From positions 1-13,006 of the forward strand of contig CASBQH010000269.1 in NCBI GenBank assembly GCA_949127695.1: a DNA stretch of 13,006 nucleotides. Reading direction: 5' to 3'. The first letter of the stretch is position 1. The number at the start of each line of letters is the position of its first letter. This stretch comes from Synechococcales cyanobacterium PMM_0073 (GTDB lineage Bacteria > Cyanobacteriota > Cyanobacteriia > Elainellales > Elainellaceae). The position numbers and the translations under genes are program-made. This document shows, piece after piece, positions 1 through 5,458 of the stretch. The notes under the pieces are model-generated. The model made no database searches. It was not told where the DNA came from and worked only from the letters and a program-made list of their open reading frames with translations.

Positions 1-430
1 GATCTGCGGCAATGAGATCACTCGCCAGCAGGTAGCGCGCCCGAACCTGCTCGGCGAGCGTGCCGCTGCTGCTGATCTGCTTCAGCACATCGGCACGTTC
101 GCTGGCCGGAAGTTCGACGAGGGCGGCGATTTGGGAGTCGGTCTGAGTCAGATTGAGATCTGCCGGAATTTCTTCGCGAGCAAACCACTGGCCAATTAAG
201 GGCAGCCGCTCCAAAAATCCGCCAAAGGTGAGGGCGGAAGTGGCGGTAGCCAAGAACAAAGCTGACCAAAAAACCTGCTTGCGTTTTACCATAGCTTGAT
301 GCAATCGACGGTACGATTCTCCTGCGACGCCTGACTCAGGGCTGGTATGAGAACTAATATGAGAACTGGCATGAGCGGCTCTCGTTGCTTCCTGACTCAG
401 ACCTGTTCGAGCAGTTTTCTTCATAGGCAT
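1..430 (-). CDS. Probable lytic murein transglycosylase, N-terminal part (truncated by window edge)
   Basis: The frame is open from an ATG at 430 to the left edge, giving about 143 residues without a stop. A second in-frame ATG lies at 424. The protein starts with a polar, Ser/Ala/His-rich stretch of about 45 residues. One hydrophobic segment follows (about residues 53-70, after the basic KRKQ), suggesting an N-terminal membrane anchor or uncleaved signal. Next comes a helical region with LVELPASERADVLKQI and then RARYLLASDLIAAD. That arrangement resembles the start of cyanobacterial Slt-type transglycosylases, in which a TPR-like helical region precedes the SLT domain. The catalytic domain would lie outside the window, so the function is inferred from resemblance alone. 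A different anchored helical-repeat protein is possible. The gene is divergent from pepA. No clear Shine-Dalgarno is seen before either ATG. Confidence 0.5.
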   Translation of the reverse strand, partial: MPMKKTARTGLSQEATRAAHASSHISSHTSPESGVAGESYRRLHQAMVKRKQVFWSALFLATATSALTFGGFLERLPLIGQWFAREEIPADLNLTQTDSQIAALVELPASERADVLKQISSSGTLAEQVRARYLLASDLIAAD

Positions 431-656
431 GGTAAACCTGACCCATCTCGCTAAGCAACCTGATATAAACCTGAGATGAACCGGCGGGCTGTAGCAGCGC
501 AGAGCCAATCGGTTCAGCTATGCATAATATCGCGTTCGCTCAAAAGTGGGCTGTGCCTCTGGTAGATTGGGCAATTCCCCAGACAGGATTTGGGTCAGGT
601 TTGAGCAAATTACGCAATACTAAAAGCTAACTGTAAAAGATTGGGCTGAAAGTCAC

Positions 657-2129
657 ATGGATTTGCGCGGGATAGAAACATCAGGTTTGGCCTGGTCAGG
701 CGACTGTCTGGTGGTGGGGCTATTTGAGAATGCAGTTGAGCTGAGCGGTGATCTGGCCGCGCTAGATCAGCAGCTGGCAGGTACGCTGGCAGAGCTAATC
801 GGCGAAGCAGAGTTTAAGGGCAAAGAAGGCAGCAGCGCGGTGGCCAGAGTCGGCGGCGGCAGCGCGATTCGCAAAGTGGCCATCGTGGGATTGGGCAAAG
901 CCGAGACGCTGAAGCTGGAGAGCCTCAGACGGGCAGCCGCCGCTGCAATTCGGCTGGCCAAAAAAGAGAAGTGCAAAACGCTGGGCTTGGCGTTTCCGCT
1001 CTGGCAGCAAGATGCCGCCGCCACCGCCCAGGCCGTCACCGAAGGCATTGAGCTGACGCTGCACCAAGACAGCCGCTTTAAGTCAGAAAACGAGGATAAG
1101 GGCAGCAAGCTGGAGCAGGTAGATCTGCTGGGCTTGGCGGGACAGGAAGCTGCCATTACCAAGGCGCGCCAGATCTGTCTGGGCGTGACGCTGGCTCGCG
1201 AGCTGGTTTCGGCTCCGGCCAATATTGTCAACTCGCTAACGATGGCTAAAGCGGCTGAAGCGATTGCCAACGAGTATGGCCTAGAAATTCAAATTCTGGA
1301 GCAGGCCGACTGCGAAAAGCTGGGCATGGGTGCATTCCTGGGCGTGGCGCAGGCTTCTGATCTGCCGCCCAAGTTTATTCACCTCACCTATCGGCCTGCC
1401 GGAACGCCGCGCAAGAAGGTCGGAATCATCGGCAAGGGACTTACCTTTGACAGCGGCGGCCTGAACATTAAAGGCGCAGGCAGCGGCATTGAGATGATGA
1501 AGACCGACATGGGCGGCGCGGCGGCAATGCTGGGTGCGGCCAAAGCAATTGGTGGCCTGAAGCCGGATGTAGAAGTGCATTTCATCAGCGCCGTCACCGA
1601 AAATATGATCAGCGGCCATGCCATGCATCCCGGCGATATTTTGACGGCCTCCAACGGCAAAACCATTGAAGTCAACAACACCGACGCAGAAGGCCGCCTC
1701 ACCCTGGCCGATGCGCTGGTCTATGCCGACCAGCTGGGGCTAGATGCGCTGGTCGATCTGGCGACACTGACTGGAGCCTGCATTGTGGCACTGGGCGAAA
1801 ATATCGCCGGACTCTGGACGGCTGACGACAGCTTGGCTGAGCAAATTACTGCTGCTGCCGAAGCCGCTGGCGAAAAGTTCTGGCGGATGCCGATGGAAGA
1901 CAAATACTTTGACGGCCTCAAGTCGGTGGTGGCTGACATGAAAAACACTGGCCCGCGTGCGGGTGGCGCAATCACCGCCGCGCTGTTTTTGAAGCAGTTT
2001 GTCAAAGAGACGCCTTGGGCGCACCTGGATGTGGCGGGTCCAGTCTGGACAGATAAAGAGAGCGGCTACAACAACGCGGGCGGCACAGGCTACCCGGTCA
2101 GAACGCTGGTGAATTGGGCGCTGAGCTAG
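657..2129 (+). CDS. pepA: Leucyl aminopeptidase (cytosol aminopeptidase, M17)
   Basis: The 490-residue protein has the normal length for the M17 family. It removes N-terminal residues, preferably leucine, from peptides using two metal ions, and acts in the cytoplasm as a hexamer in known relatives. The N-terminal domain (about 1-170) is the variable part. The catalytic domain carries the metal and active-site motifs: [10 protein letters not shown] at 259-268 (K260, D265), K272, TDMGG at 283-287 (D284), and the family signature NTDAEGRL at 341-348 (D343, E345, R347). All expected ligand positions are present, so the enzyme should be active. The start at 657 fits the usual cyanobacterial N-terminus, although the sequence before it has only weak Shine-Dalgarno character. 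It is a single gene with a hairpin just after its stop and a convergent neighbour. Confidence 0.96.
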   Translation: MDLRGIETSGLAWSGDCLVVGLFENAVELSGDLAALDQQLAGTLAELIGEAEFKGKEGSSAVARVGGGSAIRKVAIVGLGKAETLKLESLRRAAAAAIRLAKKEKCKTLGLAFPLWQQDAAATAQAVTEGIELTLHQDSRFKSENEDKGSKLEQVDLLGLAGQEAAITKARQICLGVTLARELVSAPANIVNSLTMAKAAEAIANEYGLEIQILEQADCEKLGMGAFLGVAQASDLPPKFIHLTYRPAGTPRKKVGIIGKGLTFDSGGLNIKGAGSGIEMMKTDMGGAAAMLGAAKAIGGLKPDVEVHFISAVTENMISGHAMHPGDILTASNGKTIEVNNTDAEGRLTLADALVYADQLGLDALVDLATLTGACIVALGENIAGLWTADDSLAEQITAAAEAAGEKFWRMPMEDKYFDGLKSVVADMKNTGPRAGGAITAALFLKQFVKETPWAHLDVAGPVWTDKESGYNNAGGTGYPVRTLVNWALS

Positions 2130-2138
2130 AGGGGCGGC

Positions 2139-2179
2139 GGCGCTCAGCCTTAATCTGATCGATTGGGCTGCTGAGCGCC
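2139..2179. terminator. Inverted repeat between convergent genes, probable bidirectional terminator
   Basis: GGCGCTCAGC at 2139-2148 pairs perfectly with GCTGAGCGCC at 2170-2179, around a 21-nt loop. A T-rich stretch (TTAGTTTAGATTT) follows on the + strand. It sits 10 bases after the pepA stop and before the stop of the opposing glycosyltransferase gene. The loop is longer than in a classic intrinsic terminator, so the strength is uncertain. Confidence 0.6.
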
Positions 2180-2185
2180 AGAGTT

Positions 2186-2224
2186 AGTTTAGATTTGAGA
2201 CTTAGATCTGAGACTTAGACCTGA
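2186..2224. repeat. Short tandem repeat with a period of about 12 bp
   Basis: Nearly identical 12-base units of the form GAGACTTAGAtc occur about three times in a row. They overlap the stop codon of the glycosyltransferase gene, so its 3' end and stop lie inside a simple repeat. Copy number may vary between strains. Confidence 0.6.
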
Positions 2225-3402
2225 AATCCAAGCTCTGCCAGCCCTTGCCGCAGTCGTTCTGCCTCAGCCGGATTTGTCTGGGTATAGAGTTGAATTGCCC
2301 GCCGAAATGCCGCTTGACTCTCGCCGACCTGCCCCAGCTTGAGCAGCGCCACCGCCATACTTTGATAGGCTTCGGCGTAGCTGGGGTTAAGCTGAATGGC
2401 CTGCCGATAGTGCGCGACTGCGAGATCGAGCTGTCCTGATGCCTTGAGCGTCATGCCGAGGTTAAAATATCCCACCGCGAAGGTTGGGGCGATCACCAAA
2501 CAAGTCTGGTACAGCTGAGTGGCCTGCGCCAAGTCACCCTGCTCTTTGAGTAAGCTGCCCAGGTTGTTGATTGCGCCCAGCTTCAGCGCTTCCAAAATTG
2601 GCTGTTTGATCGCAGCGCGGTAGTTAGCTTCGGCTTGCTGAAGATTTTGCGAGCGGCTGTAAGCAATGCCCAGATGGTAATGTAATTCGTACTGAGTTGA
2701 CGGCTCTTCGCTATACTCTAAGCCGTTTTCTAGTAGCTTAATGCTTTGGTCAAATTGGCCTGTCTGAATATATAGCGCTCCCAGCTTGCTACAGACATAA
2801 GCATCGTTTGGATGAGCTGCCAAAAACTCTTCCATTGCTGCTCTAGCCTGCGTTAGCTTATCGCGACCAGCAATGGTATCAGCAGTATAGCCATAATGTA
2901 AAATTGCTGTATCTGCCAAGTTCAAAATTTGCCACTGCGGCTCTTGTTGGAGCAACGCGGCCACGCTGTCGTCAATCATCGCGTGATAAGGCCGCGACCA
3001 GCGAATGGCCGGATGGCGACGAAACAGCCGCGACACCAGCGAATAGGGTGACTGAGCCGCACCAATTTCTTGCCGCACCAGGTTAATCACCAGCGCCTGC
3101 TCGTTCTGAATAGCCTGATTGATCTGCGGTATGGCTTGCGGCACCAATCGCTCGTCGGCATCCAATACCAATACCCAGTCGCCCGTTACATATTGCAGCG
3201 CCACATTGCGAGCCTTGGCAAAGCTATGCGTCCAGGCAAACGACTCGACTCTAGCGCCAAACTGCTGCGCGATAGCCACCGTATCGTCTGTTGAGCCAGT
3301 GTCTAGCACAACTAGCTCGTCGGCAATGCTGCTGACGCTGGTGAGGCAGTCGGCCAGATTAGCCGCCTCGTTTTTGACAATCATGCAGAAGCTTAGACGC
3401 AT
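2215..3402 (-). CDS. Family 2 glycosyltransferase with C-terminal TPR repeats
   Basis: This 395-residue protein has two parts. Residues 1 to about 170 form a GT-A type family 2 glycosyltransferase: it opens with MRLSFCMIVKNEAANL, has the nucleotide-sugar motif DTGSTDDT at 34-41, and the metal-binding DADE at 81-84. Residues from about 200 to 375 are four to five tetratricopeptide repeats (for example 201-232, 275-306, 309-340, 343-374), which usually bind proteins. No membrane segment or signal peptide is visible, so it should be cytosolic. This architecture is common in cyanobacteria and is usually linked to surface polysaccharide or protein glycosylation, but donor and acceptor cannot be read from sequence. 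It lies 120 bp downstream of the tRNA array on the same strand and could receive read-through. No Shine-Dalgarno precedes the ATG. Confidence 0.88.
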   Translation of the reverse strand: MRLSFCMIVKNEAANLADCLTSVSSIADELVVLDTGSTDDTVAIAQQFGARVESFAWTHSFAKARNVALQYVTGDWVLVLDADERLVPQAIPQINQAIQNEQALVINLVRQEIGAAQSPYSLVSRLFRRHPAIRWSRPYHAMIDDSVAALLQQEPQWQILNLADTAILHYGYTADTIAGRDKLTQARAAMEEFLAAHPNDAYVCSKLGALYIQTGQFDQSIKLLENGLEYSEEPSTQYELHYHLGIAYSRSQNLQQAEANYRAAIKQPILEALKLGAINNLGSLLKEQGDLAQATQLYQTCLVIAPTFAVGYFNLGMTLKASGQLDLAVAHYRQAIQLNPSYAEAYQSMAVALLKLGQVGESQAAFRRAIQLYTQTNPAEAERLRQGLAELGFQV

Positions 3403-3466
3403 GGGATAGGCTGATGAATCACACCGATACTCTCTCAGCAGATTAACCTAATCCGCGAAACTTTGC

Positions 3467-3486
3467 AGTCGCATCTCAACGCGACT
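3467..3486 (-). terminator. Hairpin after the tRNA array, possible 3' end
   Basis: AGTCGC at 3467-3472 and GCGACT at 3481-3486 can form a 6-bp stem with an 8-nt loop. It is placed between the last tRNA of the array and the glycosyltransferase start. No T-run follows in the direction of array transcription, so this is only a weak terminator candidate. Confidence 0.3.
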
Positions 3487-3521
3487 CGAAGCCATTGGAG
3501 CTACGAACCCAAAAGTAGAAA

Positions 3522-3593
3522 AGCGATCGATGGGATTTGAACCCATGCGCTGAGACTGGCAGACTCAGATGCTAGCCTCTATATCACGATCGC
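3522..3593 (-). tRNA. tRNA-Gly (anticodon GCC), last gene of the array
   Basis: A 7-bp acceptor stem (GCGATCG with CGATCGC) encloses a T-arm ATGGG-TTCAAAT-CCCAT and the anticodon loop CTGCCAG, with GCC at 3558-3560. The anticodon stem has a T-T mismatch next to the loop and the D-stem is weak (an A-C mismatch), so a covariance model would likely score it low. No CCA is encoded. It is the 3'-most member of the array. Confidence 0.75.
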
Positions 3594-3606
3594 AAAACGA
3601 AATACA

Positions 3607-3678
3607 TGGAGCTGGTGACAGGAGTTGAACCTGCAATCGACTGTTTACAAGACAGTTGCCCTCTCAATTGAGAGTTAG
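3607..3678 (-). tRNA. tRNA-Thr (anticodon TGT), 5' acceptor strand missing or overlapping tRNA-Ile
   Basis: The anticodon arm ACTGT-CTTGTAA-ACAGT is perfect, with TGT at 3647-3649. The T-arm GCAGG-TTCAACT-CCTGT, the 3' acceptor strand CACCAGC, discriminator T and an encoded CCA (3607-3609) are all present. The 5' side is not normal: counting back to the end of the neighbouring tRNA-Ile (CCA at 3679) leaves 22 bases before the anticodon stem instead of 26, and nothing there pairs with CACCAGC. The only match is GCTCGGTG at 3684-3691, which would pair with one bulged C but lies inside tRNA-Ile and makes the D region 8 bases too long. It is either a truncated gene or an unusual overlap. Confidence 0.6.
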
Positions 3679-3756
3679 TGGTACACCGAGCAGGACTTAA
3701 ACCTGCTAATAACACGCTTATCGGGCGTGCGCGTCGATCACTTCCGCCTTCGGTGC
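3679..3756 (-). tRNA. tRNA-Ile (anticodon GAT) with C33 and encoded CCA
   Basis: Acceptor GCACCGA pairs with TCGGTGT (one G-T pair), then A73 and an encoded CCA at 3679-3681. The anticodon arm is CACGC-CCGATAA-GCGTG with GAT at 3720-3722. Position 33, almost always U in tRNAs, is C here. The T-loop reads TTTAAGT instead of TTCRA. The D-stem is only 3 bp (GCG/CGC). One base separates it from the next tRNA upstream. Confidence 0.8.
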
Positions 3757-3757
3757 T

Positions 3758-3858
3758 TGGTACTGCTGATAGGAATCGTTCGCGTGGCGTTGCCGTAGGC
3801 AATACCTACAACATCTGGTTTCTAAGACCAGCGCCTCTTCCAGTTGGGCTACAGCAGC
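3758..3858 (-). tRNA. tRNA with UAG anticodon (Leu-like) carrying a 26-nt insert in the T-loop
   Basis: Acceptor GCTGCTG pairs with CAGCAGT, followed by A73 and an encoded CCA at 3758-3760. The D-arm has GCC/GGC stems and a GG in the loop. The anticodon arm is CTGGT-CTTAGAA-ACCAG with TAG at 3822-3824, which would read the Leu codon CUA. The variable loop is short (5 nt, class I), whereas Leu tRNAs normally have a long variable arm, so charging identity is doubtful. The T-stem GTAGG/CCTAT is intact, but its loop is split: T54 is followed by a 26-nt dispersed repeat at 3778-3803, then GATT (positions 57-60). Confidence 0.75.
3778..3803 (+). repeat. Dispersed double-hairpin repeat, copy 1 (in T-loop of UAG tRNA)
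   Basis: This 26-nt element starts with GTTCGCG on the + strand. It has two mini-hairpins, CGC-GTG-GCG and TTGCC-GTA-GGCAA, and ends in T before ACC. It replaces T-loop bases 55-56. The second stem differs from copies 2 and 3 at paired positions but keeps pairing. Confidence 0.9.
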
Positions 3859-3912
3859 AAGAGAAACAGGAGGCTAAAGAATTGACCCAGGCAGGCTTCT
3901 TTATCCCCCCGA
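3859..3912. other. Widest gap inside the tRNA array, possible tRNA relic
   Basis: Other spacers in the array are 1-13 bases; this one is 54. It holds a perfect 7-bp inverted repeat, TAAAGAA at 3875-3881 and TTCTTTA at 3897-3903. On the minus strand it also has a GGGGGG start and a GGGTCAATTC stretch that loosely recalls a T-arm. It may be the remains of a lost tRNA or a processing site; neither is proven. Confidence 0.3.
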
Positions 3913-3983
3913 CTGCCAGAGTAGGATTTGAACCCACATTTCAACGTTCAGAGCGTTGCGACCTGCCATTAGTCGATCTGGCA
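3913..3983 (-). tRNA. tRNA-Gln (anticodon CTG)
   Basis: Acceptor TGCCAGA pairs fully with TCTGGCA, with the U1-A72 pair typical of Gln tRNAs, and G73. D-stem GAC/GTC has GG in the loop. Anticodon arm is CAACG-CTCTGAA-CGTTG with CTG at 3949-3951. T-arm is GTGGG-TTCAAAT-CCTAC. No CCA is encoded. The total is 71 nt and it appears intact. Confidence 0.88.
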
Positions 3984-3988
3984 ATGAA

Positions 3989-4064
<76 letters not shown>

Positions 4065-4069
4065 ATGAG

Positions 4070-4142
4070 TGGGAAGTGACAGGATCGAACTGCCATCTCG
4101 CCGGTTTCAGCAGCATGTGAGCACCAGCTTCACTAACTTCCC
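4070..4142 (-). tRNA. tRNA-Phe (anticodon GAA)
   Basis: Acceptor GGGAAGT pairs with ACTTCCC, A73. D-stem GTGA/TCAC with GG in the loop. Anticodon arm TGCTG-CTGAAAC-CGGCG, with two wobble pairs and GAA at 4106-4108. T-arm GGCAG-TTCGATC-CTGTC. No encoded CCA. The anticodon stem is weaker than usual. Confidence 0.88.
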
Positions 4143-4147
4143 ATAAG

Positions 4148-4230
4148 CGGAGAGCAGAGGAATCGAACCCCTAGCCTAAGGACTACCCTGGTTTTCAAGA
4201 CCAGTTGCCGACCATTCAGCGGTGCCCTCC
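4148..4230 (-). tRNA. tRNA-Ser (anticodon TGA), class II
   Basis: Acceptor GGAGGGC pairs with GCTCTCC (one G-T), G73 as expected for Ser. Anticodon arm CTGGT-CTTGAAA-ACCAG with TGA at 4195-4197. A long variable arm between anticodon and T-stem can fold (TAG with CTA, CC with GG). T-arm AGGGG-TTCGATT-CCTCT. No encoded CCA. Confidence 0.9.
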
Positions 4231-4235
4231 ACAAT

Positions 4236-4313
4236 TGGCGAGAACGGAAGGACTTGAACCTTCAATCTCTGGTTTCGTAGACCAATATGTTCATCCATTT
4301 ACACCACGTTCTC
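4236..4313 (-). tRNA. tRNA-Arg (anticodon ACG) with encoded CCA
   Basis: Acceptor GAGAACG pairs perfectly with CGTTCTC, G73, CCA at 4236-4238. Anticodon arm TTGGT-CTACGAA-ACCAG with ACG at 4276-4278; A34 would be read as inosine if edited by TadA. T-arm GAAGG-TTCAAGT-CCTTC. The D-stem GTGT/ACAT is AT-rich with one G-T. Confidence 0.9.
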
Positions 4314-4319
4314 ATTCAG

Positions 4320-4424
4320 CGGAGAGCAGTGGACTTGTTCGCGTAGCGTCTCCGCAGGAGATACCACAATTGTTCATCCAACTGTTTAGCAGACAGTGCC
4401 GATCGCCTGATCGGTTTACTCTCT
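4320..4424 (-). tRNA. tRNA-Ser (anticodon GCT), class II, with a 26-nt T-loop insert
   Basis: Anticodon arm ACTGT-CTGCTAA-ACAGT is perfect, with GCT at 4388-4390. D-stem CCGA/TCGG has GG in the loop. A long variable arm is present, as Ser requires, and G73 fits Ser. The acceptor pairs AGAGAGT with GCTCTCC, with an A-C mismatch at 1-72 and a T-G at 7-66. The T-stem TGTGG/CCACT has a T-T at its base. The T-loop is interrupted by a repeat at 4337-4362 between T54 and AAGT (57-60). No CCA is encoded. Mismatches plus insert suggest relaxed selection, although the anticodon arm is intact. Confidence 0.78.
4337..4362 (+). repeat. Dispersed double-hairpin repeat, copy 2 (in T-loop of tRNA-Ser)
   Basis: This 26-nt element starts with GTTCGCG on the + strand, with mini-hairpins CGC-GTA-GCG and TCTCC-GCA-GGAGA and a final T before ACC. 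It differs from copy 3 at a single loop base. Junctions with the T-loop are the same as in copies 1 and 3. Confidence 0.92.
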
Positions 4425-4429
4425 ATATT

Positions 4430-4480
4430 TGGTGGGTAGAGAGGGACTTGAACCTTGCCATTAAGCTACGCTGCAATGCT
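4430..4480 (-). pseudogene. tRNA remnant lacking an anticodon arm
   Basis: The 3' end is tRNA-like: AAGG-TTCAAGT-CCCT resembles a T-arm, followed by TCTACCC, A73 and an encoded CCA at 4430-4432. On the 5' side GTAGCTTAATGGCAA looks like a D-arm, but it runs straight into the T-arm with no anticodon stem-loop between. The best 5' acceptor candidate, GCGTAGC, pairs with 5 of 7 bases of TCTACCC. It reads as a tRNA with an internal deletion, between tRNA-Cys and tRNA-Ser. Confidence 0.6.
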
Positions 4481-4500
4481 TGGACTCCAGGGTGGGGATT

Positions 4501-4526
4501 GTTCGCGTAGCGTCTCCGTAGGAGAT
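4501..4526 (+). repeat. Dispersed double-hairpin repeat, copy 3 (in T-loop of tRNA-Cys)
   Basis: This 26-nt element starts with GTTCGCG on the + strand, with mini-hairpins CGC-GTA-GCG and TCTCC-GTA-GGAGA and a final T before ACC. It is identical to copy 2 except for one base in the second loop (GTA against GCA). Confidence 0.93.
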
Positions 4527-4560
4527 ACCCACGATTGACTGGTTTTGCAGACCAGCGCCT

Positions 4561-4583
4561 AAGCCTACGGCAGGCTTCGCCAA
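4561..4583 (-). repeat. Related dispersed repeat (in D-loop of tRNA-Cys), opposite orientation
   Basis: On the minus strand it reads TTGGCGAAGCC followed by TGCCGTAGGC and TT. It has two mini-hairpins, GGC-GAA-GCC and GCC-GTA-GGC, so the layout matches the T-loop repeats but the sequence and strand differ. Its CCGTAGG is complementary to CCTACGG of the T-loop insert in the same tRNA. Confidence 0.8.
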
Positions 4584-4610
4584 CCCATTTGGCAGCCTGG
4601 AGATCGTTAG

Positions 4611-4683
4611 CGAGGATGACAGGGATCAAACCTGTGACTTCCTGCCTCGGAAACAGGCGCTCTGTCCACTGAGCTACATCCCC
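4611..4683 (-). tRNA. tRNA-Arg (anticodon CCG)
   Basis: Acceptor GGGGATG pairs with CATCCTC (one G-T), G73. D-stem GCTC/GAGC with GG in the loop. Anticodon arm CCTGT-TTCCGAG-GCAGG with CCG at 4648-4650. T-arm ACAGG-TTTGATC-CCTGT; the loop has T at position 56 instead of C. No encoded CCA. Confidence 0.88.
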
Positions 4684-4690
4684 AATATAG

Positions 4691-4764
4691 AAGCATCGAC
4701 GGGAGTTGCACCCGCTTCTCCGTGACTGAGGATCACGGCGACTTATCTAGTCGTCCACGATGCT
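4691..4764 (-). tRNA. Divergent tRNA, probably Glu (anticodon CTC) with C33
   Basis: Acceptor AGCATCG pairs perfectly with CGATGCT, T73. Anticodon arm CGTGA-TCCTCAG-TCACG is perfect and places CTC at 4728-4730, but position 33 is C, not U. If the loop is read with U33 the anticodon would be CCT and the loop 9 nt. The D-loop lacks the conserved GG (GACTAGATAA) and the T-loop is TGCAACT, so the D-T contact looks weak. CTAG in the D-loop recalls Glu tRNAs. Identity is uncertain. Confidence 0.6.
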
Positions 4765-4770
4765 ATAAGG

Positions 4771-4846
4771 CGGGGGTGATCGGATTTGAACCGACGATAT
4801 CCAGTTCGACAAACTGGCGCTTTCAACCGGGCTAAGCTACACCCCC
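4771..4846 (-). tRNA. tRNA-Asp (anticodon GTC), first gene of the array
   Basis: Acceptor GGGGGTG pairs perfectly with CACCCCC, G73. D-stem GCTT/AAGC, anticodon arm CCAGT-TTGTCGA-ACTGG with GTC at 4808-4810, T-stem GTCGG with CCGAT (G-T at its base) and loop TTCAAAT. It is canonical and the best-formed member, placed promoter-proximal. No encoded CCA. Confidence 0.92.
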
Positions 4847-4883
4847 AAAGTGGCAATTCAGTTTTCAAGGTTCAGATAGGTTG

Positions 4884-4912
4884 ACTACAGCGGCTTTGCG
4901 GGAGCCTGTAGT
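4884..4912 (-). promoter_or_regulatory. Leader hairpin of the tRNA array with ACTACA/TGTAGT arms
   Basis: ACTACA at 4884-4889 pairs with TGTAGT at 4907-4912, and GGCT at 4892-4895 with AGCC at 4903-4906, leaving a 2-nt bulge and a 7-nt loop. It would lie in the transcribed leader between the predicted start and tRNA-Asp. Its arms match the TACTACA motif of the promoter, so it could be an RNA structure or a further operator. Confidence 0.55.
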
Positions 4913-4917
4913 GCTGA

Positions 4918-4966
4918 TACTACAGTTATACTACAACATACTACAGATCGTCAAGAGCGTACTACA
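4918..4966. promoter_or_regulatory. Four phased direct copies of TACTACA
   Basis: TACTACA occurs on the + strand at 4918-4924, 4929-4935, 4939-4945 and 4960-4966. Spacings are 11, 10 and 21 bases, close to one, one and two helical turns, so all copies face the same side of the DNA. They cover and flank the predicted -10 and -35 boxes of the array promoter, as expected of an operator bound by several protomers. The binding protein is unknown. Confidence 0.7.
4925..4954 (-). promoter_or_regulatory. Predicted sigma-70 type promoter of the tRNA array
   Basis: On the minus strand a -35 box TTGACG (4949-4954) and a -10 box TATAAC (4925-4930) are separated by 18 bases. Transcription would start near 4917, about 70 bases before tRNA-Asp. 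Both boxes are close to consensus. Confidence 0.65.
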
Positions 4967-4975
4967 AGTTTTTTG

Positions 4976-5025
4976 AATAGGAGAAGGAAGTCGTGAGCGA
5001 AGAAGCTGGATTTCCCTCTCCTATT
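4976..5025. other. Long imperfect hairpin downstream of the alr0857-like gene
   Basis: AATAGGAGA at 4976-4984 pairs with TCTCCTATT at 5017-5025, and after one mismatch GGAA (4986-4989) pairs with TTCC (5012-5015), around a 22-nt loop. It lies just past the stop of the alr0857-like gene and before the array promoter. On the minus strand CAAAAAA follows, not a T-run, so it is not a classic terminator; it may protect the mRNA 3' end or separate the two units. Confidence 0.5.
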
Positions 5026-5037
5026 GGCTTAGAGGAG

Positions 5038-5421
5038 TCATGCCAGGGCAGAAACAAGCGCTACAGTCATCTGCCATAGCTTGCAAATCAAGCCCTCGGC
5101 GCGGTCATTCAGCACAGTCAGGAACATGCCCTCATCCGCCGTTTGACCTGCGGCAACCCAGCTGCCGCTCAGATTCACCTCCACAAACTCGTCATCGATC
5201 GGAATGACTGCGGCTGGGCTAGCGTCTTGCGCTAATGCCAGCTCCAACTGCGCCAATTCAGCAATGCTGGCTGGCAGCAGAAAAGCGGCGCGACTCGGCT
5301 CAACATACAGCGGTTCTCCTAGCCGCATTGCCAGCGAGACATGCTGGGCAATTAGCAGTTCCGGCGCAGTCAGACTCCGCTCCATATACAGCCCGACTTC
5401 GGTGTAGTTCAACTTCAACAT
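5038..5421 (-). CDS. alr0857-family conserved cyanobacterial protein
   Basis: The 127-residue product begins MLKLNYTEVGLYMERS and contains EPSRAAFLLP, a pattern I recognise from the uncharacterised alr0857 family of cyanobacteria. It is acidic, with no signal peptide or obvious membrane segment. The start is set by a full Shine-Dalgarno, AGGAGG at 5430-5435, 8 bases before the ATG at 5421; an upstream in-frame ATG at 5508 would overlap the HNH gene and lacks such a site. It lies 37 bases after the HNH gene on the same strand, so the two are probably co-transcribed. Function is unknown. Confidence 0.8.
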   Translation of the reverse strand: MLKLNYTEVGLYMERSLTAPELLIAQHVSLAMRLGEPLYVEPSRAAFLLPASIAELAQLELALAQDASPAAVIPIDDEFVEVNLSGSWVAAGQTADEGMFLTVLNDRAEGLICKLWQMTVALVSALA

Positions 5422-5429
5422 CGGTCTTG

Positions 5430-5435
5430 CCTCCT
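5430..5435 (-). promoter_or_regulatory. Strong Shine-Dalgarno that fixes the alr0857-like start
   Basis: AGGAGG on the minus strand lies 8 bases before the ATG at 5421. It selects this start over the upstream ATG at 5508, which would add 29 residues not typical of the family. Confidence 0.8.
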
Positions 5436-5458
5436 TTAGGGCTTTTGGTGAGATGCGC

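Larger units (their letters stand above)
4481..4602 (-). tRNA. tRNA-Cys (anticodon GCA) with inserts in both D-loop and T-loop
   Basis: Acceptor CTCCAGG pairs perfectly with CCTGGAG, then T73 and an encoded CCA at 4481-4483. Anticodon arm CTGGT-CTGCAAA-ACCAG is perfect with GCA at 4546-4548. T-stem GTGGG/CCCAC and D-stem GCC/GGC are intact. Two inserts stretch the gene to 122 nt including CCA: a 26-nt repeat in the T-loop (4501-4526, between T54 and AATC) and a repeat of about 23 nt in the D-loop (4561-4583, just after AAATGG). Removing both gives an ordinary Cys tRNA body. The intact stems argue against plain decay. Confidence 0.82.

Noticed and set aside
767..1270. Minus-strand frame of 167 codons inside pepA
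   Set aside because: Antisense shadow of a gene with clear M17 motifs.
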